A DNA stretch of 64,000 bases from Mucilaginibacter pedocola (GCF_002013915.1 NZ_MBTF01000023.1:248001-312000); one strand, 5' to 3'; shown: positions 16,446 through 25,590, numbered from the stretch's first letter. The notes: a model not told the origin generated them from the letters alone. A program made the numbers and translations.

Positions 16446-19400
16446 ATGCGGTTTAAACGGGTTGCTATAGCTTTATTGCTTTGTACGTTGGGCGCTGCAT
16501 CGGCGCATGGCCTTGCCACATTATTAAGGCCCGTTATACCCCACGAGGCAGATAAACCGCCGCCCCAGATAAGCGCGGGCGCGGCTCGTTATAAACCACC
16601 TGCATTTTCGCGCCAAAATTCCGCTTTAAACCAATCGCCTAAACCTGTTATAGATCACACCAAAGTATTTGCCGGGTGTTACGATATTAATTGGGCCACC
16701 TGGAGTACTTTTGATGATGTAACCTCAACCACAGGTAACATTATTGATGCCGACGGCACCCCAATTAGCATCACCATGTCGGCCAATTACAGTTTCGGCT
16801 CAACTCCGGGGATATATAATTATCCCAGGCTTTCAAGCTATCCGGCAACTATACCTAATCAAACCGTACCTAAAACTACCTGGGCGGCCGGCGTGGGCGG
16901 CGAAACCACCATGTGTTTTTCCCGAAAAGTTACCAACCCCGTGCTATTGCTGGCATCGTTGGGCAGTACGCTTCCGCAGAGCGCAACTTTAGATTTTTCG
17001 GTGCCGTACGTTGTATTGTATGATGGCGGCAATATGGTATATAATAGCAGCACAAGGCTAACGGGTACCGAGGGCTACGCCATTGTAATGTTCCCCGGTG
17101 ATTTTACCTGCGTTACCATCAAATCATCCACTCCCGAAAACTACACCAACCTTACCTGGGGTATACGCCCGCAGCCTTTTACAATCGGCTTTAACCAAAA
17201 CGCCACTTGCGGAAGCACTGCTGTTACCGCCACAGGTGGTACAACCTATCAATGGAATGGCGGCGATACGCCTAACCAGGCAACCAACACTTTCCATACC
17301 AGCGGTACTTACCTGGTAACAGTTACCAATTCGTCGGGCTGTGTTACCAGTGCATCTGTAGATGTGGTGGTCAGCAATTCTGTTACACCATCTATCACGG
17401 CTTTTACTATTCCGCAGCAAAGCGGCGCTACTGTTATTAACGAAGCCAACAAAACCATTACCTTAACCATGCCTGCGGGCACCAACCTGGCGAGTTTAAC
17501 GCCGTCTATTACGGTGCCATCAGGAACTACCGTGTCGCCTGCATCGGGCACAGCGCGTAATTTTACTAACCCGGTAACTTACACGGTAACCGGGGGCTGC
17601 GGGGTGGTAACTTATACCGTAAGGGTGTTGGCTGCTAAGCCTGCCACTACATGTGCGGGCGTGTCAAACATCATTACCGGCGATACGCCTACACCCGCAG
17701 GCACTTTTGCCTGGCAGGTTTTACAAGGCGGCAATTGGGTTAACGCACCCGGCACTATAAACGGTGCCAATTATCAAACCTCGGGGCTTGCAAATACTAC
17801 TTCTGCAAACATTACTTATATACTTCGCAGGCAGGTAACCGCTGCAGGCGGGGTAATAACTTATGATTCTTTTTACGACCTCACGGTTGAGCCAACAATA
17901 GCCATAACTAACAATATCGCTACCGCGAGCGGCGTAAGTATGTTTTGCGCCACCGGCGACCCGGCCGCAATCACGGGGTCGGCGCCTGCCGGAGGAAACG
18001 GAACTTATACTTACCAGTGGCAGTCCTCTGCAGATAATATAACCTTTAGTAACATAGCCGGCGCCACCGCAAAAGACTACGACCCGCCGGCTATTACGGC
18101 CACTACTTATTATCGGCGTATTGTTTCATCGGGCAGTTGCAACACGCCCAATACAAGCAACGCTGTTACCGTTACGGTTGTTCCGGTTGCTGCAGGTAAC
18201 GCCGTTACCGCGCCGGCTATAACATCTTTTTGCAGTACAGGAGACGCGGCCATTATTAACGGTACTACACCCACCGGCGGCGATGGCGTTTATCAATACC
18301 AATGGCAAAGCTCTGCCGATAATGTAACCTTTACTAATATAGCAGGCGCCACCGCGAAAGATTACGATCCGCCTGCTATAAATACTACCACTTACTACCG
18401 GCGCATAGTTACATCTGCCCCCTGCAGTACGCCGCTTACAAGTAACGTGGTTACTATTACTATTACACCTGCAGTAGCCAACAATACCATTACTGCCCCG
18501 GCCGTAACTTCGTTTTGCAACACGGGAGATGCAGCGGCTATAGTTGGGAGCACGCCCACCGGTGGTACTGGCACTTATCAATACCAGTGGCAATCATCTG
18601 CAGACAATACTACGTTTACAAATATTGCCGGGGCGAACGCCAAAGATTACGACCCTGCCATAAGCAGCACCACCATGTATTACCGCCGCTCGGTAATATC
18701 CGGCATCTGTAATGTGCCGGTTTTAAGTAACGTAGTAACCATCAATATACAGCCACAGCCGGGTAATGTAGTTGTTACGCCGGTAAACCCGGTTTGTGCA
18801 GGAAGCCGCGCAACCATATCAGTAAGCTCGCCCAATGCTGCACTTAGTTATTTTTGGTACGATTCGCCCGCCAAAGGGGCCATTCTATTCGCGGGCCCAA
18901 CTTTTATCACCGGCCCGCTAACCGCCAGCCATACTTATTATGTAGAAGCATCCAACGGATCGTGCTCAAGTTTAGCTTTAACCAGTATTACAGTAACTAC
19001 TATACCAGTGCCTGCTGCACCGGCATTGGTTAACCCTGTACCTGTTTGCAGCGGCACGCCTGCTACCTTAAATATAGCCGGGCCACAGGCCACATTAACC
19101 TACAACTGGTACAGCACAGCAACAGGCGGCACGCCAATTTTTACAGGCCCGCAGTTCGTAACCAACGCCTTAACGGCCAATGCAACTTATTATGTAGATG
19201 CTACCAATGCATCGGGCTGTATATCGCCGCGTACCACCGCCGGCGTAACGGTAAATGCATTACCTGCAATTACAGCGCAGGGCGTGACCGTTTGCGCAGG
19301 TAGCGGCGCCACACTCACGGCCAGCAGTACCGATAATAACGTTACCATAAGATGGTACCAATCGGCCGCGGGAGGGAGCAGTGTTTTTACCGGCGCCTCT

Positions 19401-20063
19401 TACCCGGCACCCGCCGTTAGTAGCCAAACTACTTATTATGCCGAAGCAACTAATAACTCAACAGGCTGTATATCGGCAACGCGTGCAGCGGCGGTTATTC
19501 AAATAGCGCAGCCGCTGCCGGCACCGGTTGTAACAACAGGTGATATTACAGCAACCAGCGTTACCTTTAAATGGGCAGCTGTAACCAATGCCACGGCTTA
19601 CCAGGTAAGTACAGATAACGGGCAAAGTTTTAGCACACCAAGCTCGGGCAATGCCGGGCTCACACATACCATAACAGGGCTTACTGTTGGGCAAACTGTA
19701 AATATTATAGTGCGCGCCTCAGGTACACTAAATTGTTTGTTAAGCAGCAATTCGGCCACGGCTGCGGCAACAACGGTTGACCCTCTGGCCGACGATATAT
19801 TTGTGGCCAACGGTTTTACGCCAAATGGCGACGGGAAAAACGATGTGGTTTATGTGCATAACGACAACATTAGCACCATGAAATTTTATGTGTATAGCCA
19901 ATGGGGCGAACTGCTGTTCTCTACCCAAAACATACAAAACGGTTGGGATGGTACCTATAAAGGGCAGCCAGAACCGGCCGGGGTGTATGTATATTATGTA
20001 CAGGCTACTATGAAATCGGGCAAGCAAGTGAATAAAAAAGGAACCATTACGCTGATCAGGTGA
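16446..20063 (+). CDS. T9SS type-B secreted multi-Ig-like cell-surface protein
   Basis: A 1205-residue exported protein. Residues 1-22 form a signal peptide (MRFKRVAIALLLCTLGAASA). About 490-790 hold three near-identical repeats of about 95 residues built on YQWQSSADNxTFxNIAGA and YYRR. They are followed by three Ig-like units of another type (each with V-C-x-G then WY and TYYV/AEA) and a fibronectin III-like unit (about 1015-1105). The last 90 residues, from ADDIFVANGFTPNGDGKND to the end, are the gliding-motility-associated (type B) C-terminal domain that directs T9SS secretion and surface attachment. The downstream gene overlaps by four bases and encodes the PorP/SprF protein expected to serve type-B cargos. 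It is likely an adhesin. Confidence 0.9.
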   Translation: MRFKRVAIALLLCTLGAASAHGLATLLRPVIPHEADKPPPQISAGAARYKPPAFSRQNSALNQSPKPVIDHTKVFAGCYDINWATWSTFDDVTSTTGNIIDADGTPISITMSANYSFGSTPGIYNYPRLSSYPATIPNQTVPKTTWAAGVGGETTMCFSRKVTNPVLLLASLGSTLPQSATLDFSVPYVVLYDGGNMVYNSSTRLTGTEGYAIVMFPGDFTCVTIKSSTPENYTNLTWGIRPQPFTIGFNQNATCGSTAVTATGGTTYQWNGGDTPNQATNTFHTSGTYLVTVTNSSGCVTSASVDVVVSNSVTPSITAFTIPQQSGATVINEANKTITLTMPAGTNLASLTPSITVPSGTTVSPASGTARNFTNPVTYTVTGGCGVVTYTVRVLAAKPATTCAGVSNIITGDTPTPAGTFAWQVLQGGNWVNAPGTINGANYQTSGLANTTSANITYILRRQVTAAGGVITYDSFYDLTVEPTIAITNNIATASGVSMFCATGDPAAITGSAPAGGNGTYTYQWQSSADNITFSNIAGATAKDYDPPAITATTYYRRIVSSGSCNTPNTSNAVTVTVVPVAAGNAVTAPAITSFCSTGDAAIINGTTPTGGDGVYQYQWQSSADNVTFTNIAGATAKDYDPPAINTTTYYRRIVTSAPCSTPLTSNVVTITITPAVANNTITAPAVTSFCNTGDAAAIVGSTPTGGTGTYQYQWQSSADNTTFTNIAGANAKDYDPAISSTTMYYRRSVISGICNVPVLSNVVTINIQPQPGNVVVTPVNPVCAGSRATISVSSPNAALSYFWYDSPAKGAILFAGPTFITGPLTASHTYYVEASNGSCSSLALTSITVTTIPVPAAPALVNPVPVCSGTPATLNIAGPQATLTYNWYSTATGGTPIFTGPQFVTNALTANATYYVDATNASGCISPRTTAGVTVNALPAITAQGVTVCAGSGATLTASSTDNNVTIRWYQSAAGGSSVFTGASYPAPAVSSQTTYYAEATNNSTGCISATRAAAVIQIAQPLPAPVVTTGDITATSVTFKWAAVTNATAYQVSTDNGQSFSTPSSGNAGLTHTITGLTVGQTVNIIVRASGTLNCLLSSNSATAAATTVDPLADDIFVANGFTPNGDGKNDVVYVHNDNISTMKFYVYSQWGELLFSTQNIQNGWDGTYKGQPEPAGVYVYYVQATMKSGKQVNKKGTITLIR
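17990..18690 (+). repeat. Three tandem coding repeats of about 285 bp
   Basis: The sequence CCAGTGGCAGTCCTCTGCAG and its variants recur at about 18014, 18300 and 18583, giving a period near 285 bp. The units encode near-identical Ig-like domains inside the T9SS cargo. High similarity suggests recent duplication, and copy number could vary between strains. Confidence 0.85.
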
Positions 20064-21058
20064 AAAAGATAATTCTCATTATAATAGTCTTGCTCCAGTT
20101 AGGGGCCATCGCCCGGTTACATGCCCAGGTTGATCCGCATTTTTCGCAATATTATGCGTATCCTTTATGGTTAAACCCGGCCTTAACGGGTGTTATAGAT
20201 GGGCAAACCCGTATAAACGGCAATTTTAAAGAGCAGTGGAGCGGCCTGCCCAAAGGTTATAAAACAGGCGGGCTCTCGCTTGATACACGGGCAAGCGATA
20301 AGGTTGGCCTGGGTTTTAACATTATTAACCAGGCAGCGGGCACCGCGGGGTATAACTATTTTGCAGCCTACGGTTCTTTCGGCTATGGCATAGCCATATC
20401 AGGCGACGGCACGCAAAAACTGCACTTTGGTGTACAGGCAGGCCTCATCAATCGCAGTTTCGACCCTACCAAACTACAGTTGGATAATCAATATATCCCG
20501 GGCGGGGGCTTTGACCCTACAGTGCCCAATTTCGAAAACTTCAGCAGCACCAGTGGTACCGTTTTTGACGCAAGCGCCGGCCTCTTCTATTTCGATGGCG
20601 ACCCTAATCATACAGCTAATGTTTTTGCAGGGGCCAGCCTGGCACATTTAACTAAGCCTAACGACCCATTTGCCACTACCGGTGTTAATAGCAAACTACC
20701 CTATCGTTTCAATGCGCATGGTGGCGTTAAAATAAAGGCGGGCTACGGATTCGACTTAACTCCGCATGCGCTTTACATTAGCCAGGGTAAAAACAATATT
20801 AAAGCAGCAGGCCTGTATTCTGAAATAAAAATGGACGACGACAATGCTTTACTGCTGGGTGGCATGTACCGCTTTGGCGATGCGGCTATGGCCTCCGCCG
20901 GCTACCATGTAAAGAGCCTGGTAATTGGTATGAGTTACGATTTTAATATTTCATCACTCCGGACTGCAACAAATGGCATGGGGGGCTTCGAGCTTTCTAT
21001 TAGCTATGTGTTCCGTAAACATGCGGTAAACCCTGCAGAGGTTTGCCCGAGGTTTTAA
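20060..21058 (+). CDS. PorP/SprF family type IX secretion outer-membrane protein
   Basis: A 332-residue outer-membrane beta-barrel with a signal peptide (MKKIILIIIVLLQLGAIARLHA) and the family-typical start of the mature chain VDPHFSQYYAYPLWLNPALTG. It also has the common KEQW and GLGFNIINQAAGT motifs. SprF/PorP-like proteins sit with T9SS type-B cargos and are needed for their secretion or attachment. The start is GTG at 20060, overlapping the cargo's stop codon (GTGA), which couples translation of cargo and partner. A PorE-like gene follows after 9 bp. Confidence 0.92.
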   Translation: MKKIILIIIVLLQLGAIARLHAQVDPHFSQYYAYPLWLNPALTGVIDGQTRINGNFKEQWSGLPKGYKTGGLSLDTRASDKVGLGFNIINQAAGTAGYNYFAAYGSFGYGIAISGDGTQKLHFGVQAGLINRSFDPTKLQLDNQYIPGGGFDPTVPNFENFSSTSGTVFDASAGLFYFDGDPNHTANVFAGASLAHLTKPNDPFATTGVNSKLPYRFNAHGGVKIKAGYGFDLTPHALYISQGKNNIKAAGLYSEIKMDDDNALLLGGMYRFGDAAMASAGYHVKSLVIGMSYDFNISSLRTATNGMGGFELSISYVFRKHAVNPAEVCPRF

Positions 21059-21067
21059 TGTGAAAAT

Positions 21068-22999
21068 ATGAGATCGACACTTTTAACACTTGTTGCCGTA
21101 TTCATATTCAAAGGCGTGTTTGCCCAACAATACCGCGAAATAAAAAACCTTGCCGATAAAGATTTTGATGAGGGGAAATATTTTGAAGCAGCATACCAGT
21201 ATGAGAAACTGGCCGATAGCAGTAAAGCTATTAATTTAGCTATACCCACCTATGTAGGCCGTAACCAAAGCCCCAAAAGGGCACGGGAAGAAAGGCCTTT
21301 TATTTACTACCGCCTTGCCGAATCGTACCGGTTGTATCAAAATTACCGCCTTGCCGAAAATTGGTACGCGCGGGTAATTGGTGCAAATTATGATGCAGAC
21401 TATCCGCTTACCCGCCTGTGGTATGGCCTATGCCTGCGTGCCAACGAGCGTTTTGATGAGGCCATAACCCAACTGCGTAGTTTTATGGCCGATTATAAGG
21501 GCGATGCCAAGTATAAAACTATTGCCGGCCGCGAACTATCAGCAGCCTTGTATGCCAAACAGCAATATGCTGCTACGCCCTTAACCAGTATCGACAAGGC
21601 AAACATTGCTGTTAACAATGCCGGCGGCAATTATGCAATGGTGAAAAATAACGGCGAGGTGTGGCTTACCTCAACAGCCTACCACCAACAGGCAAAAAGA
21701 TCTTTGAACAACATTTACCGTCAACAGGGCGATAGCGCTGTTGCTTTTGTTGCCGCTAACAGTAACTATGCCGATTATGGCACGCCTTCGCTTAGTAAGA
21801 ACGGCGGGCGTTTGTACTTAACCGCATGGCATAAGGCCAACGGCAAAACCAGCCTGGCCATATACTATACCGTTAAGTTAAATAACCGTTGGGCTGCTAT
21901 AAAAAGGCTTAACAAAAACGTTAATACCGATAATGCCAACGCCATGCAGCCGCGGGTAACTGATGATGGTAAACGTTTGTATTATGCTTCCGACAAACCC
22001 GGTGGTTTTGGCGGTACAGATATTTGGATGAGCGATTTGGATGACAACGGCGATGCCATAAACTCGGTAAATTTGGGCAGGCAGGTTAACTCTGCCGACG
22101 ACGAGCAGGCACCATTTTTCGATAGCCTAAAAAACAGGTTGGTGTATAGCTCCAAAGGTTTTACCGGGATGGGCGGTTTCGATCTTTTTGAAAGCTATTA
22201 TAGCGGTAACCAATGGCTGGCGCCTAAAAACTTAGGCTACCCGGCAAACTCGTCAAAAGACGACCTTTATTACTTTGCCGACCCAATCGATGCGCACCGC
22301 GCCTATATAAGTTCCGACCGACAATCTGATTGCTGTTTGGCAATATATGAATTAAACGAACAGCCGTTTGTTATTCGCATAAACCTTACCGCCTGCAACT
22401 CGGGCAGTATTTTGCACGATGCTACTGTAACGTTGATAGATGCCGATACTAAACGCGTTATACGCACTATTGAACAAAGTGTAAACGGCAGTTATGCTGT
22501 AAGCACATACGATAGGTATAACTATTTACTGCGTATAGAAAAAGCAGGCTATTTGGCCAAAACCCTGCCTATCAATAGCAAATTAACTACCAATACTTTG
22601 TATTCTTCCGAAATTTGCCTCGATGGATACACTGTAAACAAGCCCATAGCTATAAAAAACATCCTATATAATTACAGCACTGCCACCCTGCGCCCCGAAT
22701 CGAAAATAGCTTTGGATACCGTTGTCGCTATACTTAACGAAAACCCCATGCTGAAGATAGAGCTGGCTGCCCATACCGATTCGGTTGGTACCAATGCTGC
22801 CAACCTTAAGCTTTCGCAGCTACGTGCAAACGCTTGTGTGGAGTATATAATTAGTAAAGGGATAGACAGAAAGCGGCTATATGCCAAAGGTTATGGAGAA
22901 AGCAAACCGGTTGCGCCAAATTCGCTGCCCAATGGGGCCGATAATCCCGAAGGGCGCCAGCTTAACCGCCGCACAGAGTTTACTATTTTGGGCAAATAA
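21068..22999 (+). CDS. porE: PorE-like OmpA-family protein (TPR, WD40-like, carboxypeptidase-regulatory, OmpA)
   Basis: A 643-residue exported protein (signal peptide MRSTLLTLVAVFIFKGVFAQ). TPR-like repeats cover about 20-160, with YFEAAYQYEKLAD and YRLYQNYRLAENWYARV. A WD40/PD40-like propeller spans about 190-410, with PGGFGGTDIWMSDLDDNG and GMGGFDLFES. A carboxypeptidase-regulatory domain covers about 430-520. An OmpA C-terminal domain ends the chain (KIELAAHTDSVGTNAAN and LYAKGYGESKPVAPN, with NRRTEF). This is the domain order of P. gingivalis PorE, which binds peptidoglycan and the T9SS core. The call is by architecture. It is probably in one operon with the PorP/SprF gene and cargo. Confidence 0.88.
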   Translation: MRSTLLTLVAVFIFKGVFAQQYREIKNLADKDFDEGKYFEAAYQYEKLADSSKAINLAIPTYVGRNQSPKRAREERPFIYYRLAESYRLYQNYRLAENWYARVIGANYDADYPLTRLWYGLCLRANERFDEAITQLRSFMADYKGDAKYKTIAGRELSAALYAKQQYAATPLTSIDKANIAVNNAGGNYAMVKNNGEVWLTSTAYHQQAKRSLNNIYRQQGDSAVAFVAANSNYADYGTPSLSKNGGRLYLTAWHKANGKTSLAIYYTVKLNNRWAAIKRLNKNVNTDNANAMQPRVTDDGKRLYYASDKPGGFGGTDIWMSDLDDNGDAINSVNLGRQVNSADDEQAPFFDSLKNRLVYSSKGFTGMGGFDLFESYYSGNQWLAPKNLGYPANSSKDDLYYFADPIDAHRAYISSDRQSDCCLAIYELNEQPFVIRINLTACNSGSILHDATVTLIDADTKRVIRTIEQSVNGSYAVSTYDRYNYLLRIEKAGYLAKTLPINSKLTTNTLYSSEICLDGYTVNKPIAIKNILYNYSTATLRPESKIALDTVVAILNENPMLKIELAAHTDSVGTNAANLKLSQLRANACVEYIISKGIDRKRLYAKGYGESKPVAPNSLPNGADNPEGRQLNRRTEFTILGK

Positions 23000-23059
23000 A
23001 ACATTTTTGAACGTTTGCACAATACCCCTAACTTTACGGCTTAGCATATACCAAGTTTG

Positions 23060-23833
23060 ATGCAACAAAACGCTATTAGCGGTAACGTAAAAACCGCCTA
23101 CGACGAATTTTACCAAAAACACGATGAGGCCTGGCGTATGCTGGGTGCCAGGTACAAAGCGCAGCATATTATTGAGGTATGCGCCGGCAAAACCTTTGCT
23201 AAAGTGCTGGAAGTTGGTGCAGGCGATGGTAGCATATTAAAATACCTGTCCGACCAAAATTTCGCCCCCGAGTATCACGCGGTAGAAATATCTGACAGTG
23301 GTGTTGCCCACATTAAAGCGCGTAATATAAAAGGACTGGCATCGGTACAGGAGTTTGATGGTTACAAACTGCCGTTTGCCGATGATAGCTTCGATTTGAT
23401 TATCCTGTCGCACGTGTTGGAGCATGTAGAACACGAACGCCTTTTGCTGCGCGAAATGAAACGTGTGGCCCGCCATTTTGTAATAGAAGTACCGCTTGAT
23501 TACAAAGCCGGCGTTGATAAACGCATTAAACACTTTTTGGCATACGGGCACATCAACATGTATACCCCAACCAGCCTGCGCTATCTGCTAATGACCGAAG
23601 GCTACGAGGTTGAAAAAGACCTTACCTCAATGATAGAGCCCGAGGTGACAAAGTTTAACACCTACATTAACCAAAAGAAACCCAAAAGCATAATAACCGA
23701 CCTGAAGATAGCTGCCGAATACAGCGTTAAAGGCATGTTAGCCAAGCTTGGCGGCGAAAAAGGGACGGAGAAGTATGCAAATGCATATACGGTACTTTGC
23801 GGGAAAAGTGGTGGTGCGGCGGAGATATTTTAA
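23060..23833 (+). CDS. Class I SAM-dependent methyltransferase
   Basis: A 257-residue Methyltransf_11-type enzyme from the ATG at 23060 (a TTG three bases earlier is also in frame). Motif I is VLEVGAGDGSILKYL, then YHAVEISDSG and SFDLIILSHVLEHVEHE, which carries the typical motif after the acidic loop. It acts in the cytoplasm on a small molecule or surface-sugar intermediate; the substrate is not readable. It is a single gene between the T9SS island and the GxxExxY unit. The methyltransferase at 15790 is a different family member. Confidence 0.85.
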   Translation: MQQNAISGNVKTAYDEFYQKHDEAWRMLGARYKAQHIIEVCAGKTFAKVLEVGAGDGSILKYLSDQNFAPEYHAVEISDSGVAHIKARNIKGLASVQEFDGYKLPFADDSFDLIILSHVLEHVEHERLLLREMKRVARHFVIEVPLDYKAGVDKRIKHFLAYGHINMYTPTSLRYLLMTEGYEVEKDLTSMIEPEVTKFNTYINQKKPKSIITDLKIAAEYSVKGMLAKLGGEKGTEKYANAYTVLCGKSGGAAEIF

Positions 23834-23854
23834 AGGTTGAGGTTTAGTGGTTAA

Positions 23855-23908
23855 TTAACCGCAAAGAGCACAGAGATTTGCATGATGCCGAGCGCAAAGG
23901 ACGCAAAG
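23855..23908. repeat. Left inverted repeat of the GxxExxY unit
   Basis: Reads TTAACCGCAAAGAGCACAGA then GATTTGC...GCAAAGGACGCAAAG. It is an imperfect inverted copy of the sequence at 24365-24406, and a related arm (TTAACCGCGGAGAACACAGA) begins at 38515. See the findings. Confidence 0.75.
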
Positions 23909-23958
23909 ATTGTATAGTTCATTATTAAGTTGGATAGCTGATAATTTGAAGTTTTTAT

Positions 23959-24336
23959 ATGACAGAGAACGAACTTTCTAACAAAGTAATTGGGCTTGCT
24001 ATTGAGGTGCATAATGCCCTCGGACCGGGTTTGTTAGAGAGTGCATACAAAGAGTGTTTGTTTTATAAGTTGGCTAAATCCGGCTTATTTGTAGAAAAAG
24101 AAAAACCACTGCCTATAATATTTGAAGAGGTGCGGCTCGATGTTGGCTATAGGCTTGATCTGCTGATAGAGAATAAATTAGTGATAGAGCTGAAAAGCGT
24201 TGAAGCCTTAAACGATGTGCATACTGCTCAAACTTTAACCTATTTAAAATTGGGGGACTATAAATTGGGCATCTTGATGAATTTCAATGTAGTAAAATTA
24301 AAAGATGGCATAAAACGGGTGGCAAACGGCATCTGA
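23959..24336 (+). CDS. GxxExxY protein (PD-(D/E)XK-like)
   Basis: A 125-residue protein with the eponymous motif in ALGPGLLESAYKECL (G-L-L-E-S-A-Y) and a restriction-endonuclease-like core LDVGYRLDLLIENKLVIELKS (D near 74-78, E-x-K near 87-89), as in the GxxExxY family, which is scattered through bacterial genomes and has no well-established role. The gene is bounded by 40-54-bp inverted repeats (23855-23908 and 24365-24406). The left arm ends 50 bp before its start and the right arm begins 29 bp after its stop. This suggests that it travels as a compact unit. Confidence 0.85.
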   Translation: MTENELSNKVIGLAIEVHNALGPGLLESAYKECLFYKLAKSGLFVEKEKPLPIIFEEVRLDVGYRLDLLIENKLVIELKSVEALNDVHTAQTLTYLKLGDYKLGILMNFNVVKLKDGIKRVANGI

Positions 24337-24364
24337 TTTTATCTTAATTAACCAATTGCAAAGC

Positions 24365-24406
24365 CTTTGCGTACTTTGCGAAAATCTCCGCGCCCTTTGC
24401 GGTTAA
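24365..24406. repeat. Right inverted repeat of the GxxExxY unit
   Basis: Reads CTTTGCGTACTTTGCG...ATCTCCGCGCCCTTTGCGG then TTAA. Its reverse complement, TTAACCGCAAAGGGCGCGGA, matches the left arm at 23855. Confidence 0.75.
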
Positions 24407-24428
24407 ATAACCAACAACATAATAAATT

Positions 24429-25340
24429 TTGCAACACCCCGCCCCCATAGCTCTATTCGCCTACAACCGTCCCGACCATACCCGACGGACTATAGAGGCG
24501 TTACAACAAAATTTCCTCGCCCCAGAATCGCGCTTGTTTGTTTTTTGCGATGGAGCCAAAACTGCTGCCGATGCAGAAAGTGTAGAACAGGTAAGGCAAC
24601 TGGGTAAAGAAACTACAGGCTTCCTCTCGGTAAAGGTAATAGAACGGCCGCAGAACCTTGGACTGGCCAACTCCATTATCAGCGGCGTTAGCCAATTAGT
24701 TAAGGATTACGGCAGTGTTATCGTTTTCGAAGACGATCTTATTTCATCGCCCCATACCCTTCAATTTTTTAACGATGCATTGGAGTATTATAAAAATCAG
24801 AATAAGGTGATGCACATCAGCGCCTACATGCTGCCAATAGCGACAGATAACCTGCCCGAAACTTTCTTTTTTCGTGCGGCATTTAGCTGGGGCTGGGCAA
24901 CCTGGGAACGCGCATGGAAACACTTCGAGCCGGATATTGATAAATTGATGCAGCAGTTCGATAAGGAGAAGATAAACCAATTCTCTATTGAGCACAGCAT
25001 GAACTTTTGGAAACAGATGCAGGATTTTAAGGCCGGCCGCAACAATTCCTGGGCCATACGCTGGTATGCATCCGTTTTTCTGAACGGAGGGCTTACGCTA
25101 AACCCGCTGCATTCGCTGGTGCATAATATCGGGCACGATGGCTCTGGCACGCACTCTAACATCGAAAATACCTATGGCGTACAGGTAGCGCAGCAACGCG
25201 TACAATATTTCCCTGATGATATTGCCGAACACCGGGGCGCTTACGAGGCTATTAAATACTTCCTGAAAAACCGCAAGGGGGGGCTTATTAACCGCGGTAT
25301 GCAGTTTATTAAGCAACTGAGAAGTAAATACCTGCGATAA
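24429..25340 (+). CDS. Glycosyltransferase, GT2/GT-A-like
   Basis: A 303-residue soluble protein with a GT-A nucleotide-sugar core: PIALFAYNRPDHTRRTIEAL near the start (6-25), a donor-binding acidic strand FVFCDGAK, IERPQNLGLANSIISG and a DxD-type VIVFEDDLISSPHTL. Acceptor unknown. No ATG is close to the core, so the start is TTG at 24429, immediately upstream of the homologous N-terminus HPAPIALF. It is a single gene following the GxxExxY unit, with a terminator-like hairpin about 165 bp after the stop. It may serve the same surface-glycan pathway as the flippase. Confidence 0.8.
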   Translation: MQHPAPIALFAYNRPDHTRRTIEALQQNFLAPESRLFVFCDGAKTAADAESVEQVRQLGKETTGFLSVKVIERPQNLGLANSIISGVSQLVKDYGSVIVFEDDLISSPHTLQFFNDALEYYKNQNKVMHISAYMLPIATDNLPETFFFRAAFSWGWATWERAWKHFEPDIDKLMQQFDKEKINQFSIEHSMNFWKQMQDFKAGRNNSWAIRWYASVFLNGGLTLNPLHSLVHNIGHDGSGTHSNIENTYGVQVAQQRVQYFPDDIAEHRGAYEAIKYFLKNRKGGLINRGMQFIKQLRSKYLR

Positions 25341-25430
25341 TTAGCATTTGAATTATTTGCTTAATGTTAACAGCTTTAGTTTTGTTAATAAATATATTAC
25401 AAAATATTAGTCTGCTAAATCTATAGACAT

Positions 25431-25438
25431 TATATTTG
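25431..25438 (+). promoter_or_regulatory. -7 promoter element in a gene-free gap
   Basis: TATATTTG fits TAnnTTTG exactly, 153 bp before the next start codon. A hairpin terminator begins about 65 bp downstream, so transcription from here could give a short RNA. See the findings. Confidence 0.5.
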
Positions 25439-25439
25439 T

Positions 25440-25545
25440 GGTATTATTAAACCTATTATAAACCACTTGTTCTTTATGATTTAATAATAAGATCAGTAAA
25501 AAGCAAAAAAAGAGAGGGCCCGCAAGTTCTCTCTTTTCGTTTTTA
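25440..25545 (+). ncRNA. Candidate small RNA of about 100 nt (low confidence)
   Basis: Between the TATATTTG element at 25431 and the hairpin-plus-T-run ending near 25545 lies an AT-rich stretch without a convincing reading frame. Promoter and terminator together define a short transcription unit. Alternatively the promoter serves the 80-residue gene at 25591 with leaky termination. Confidence 0.25.
25505..25545 (+). terminator. Hairpin terminator
   Basis: AAAAAAAGAGAG at 25505-25516 pairs with CTCTCTTTT at 25529-25537 around GGCCCGCAAGTT, followed by CGTTTTTAT. It would end transcripts from the glycosyltransferase gene or from the element at 25431. Confidence 0.75.
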
Positions 25546-25590
25546 TAAACATGGTGCGGTTTTTGGTGTTGTACTAAAAAATCAAAAACC

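Noticed and set aside
17990..18690. Non-coding satellite repeat of 285-bp period
   Set aside because: The units are in frame inside the T9SS cargo and encode Ig-like domains.
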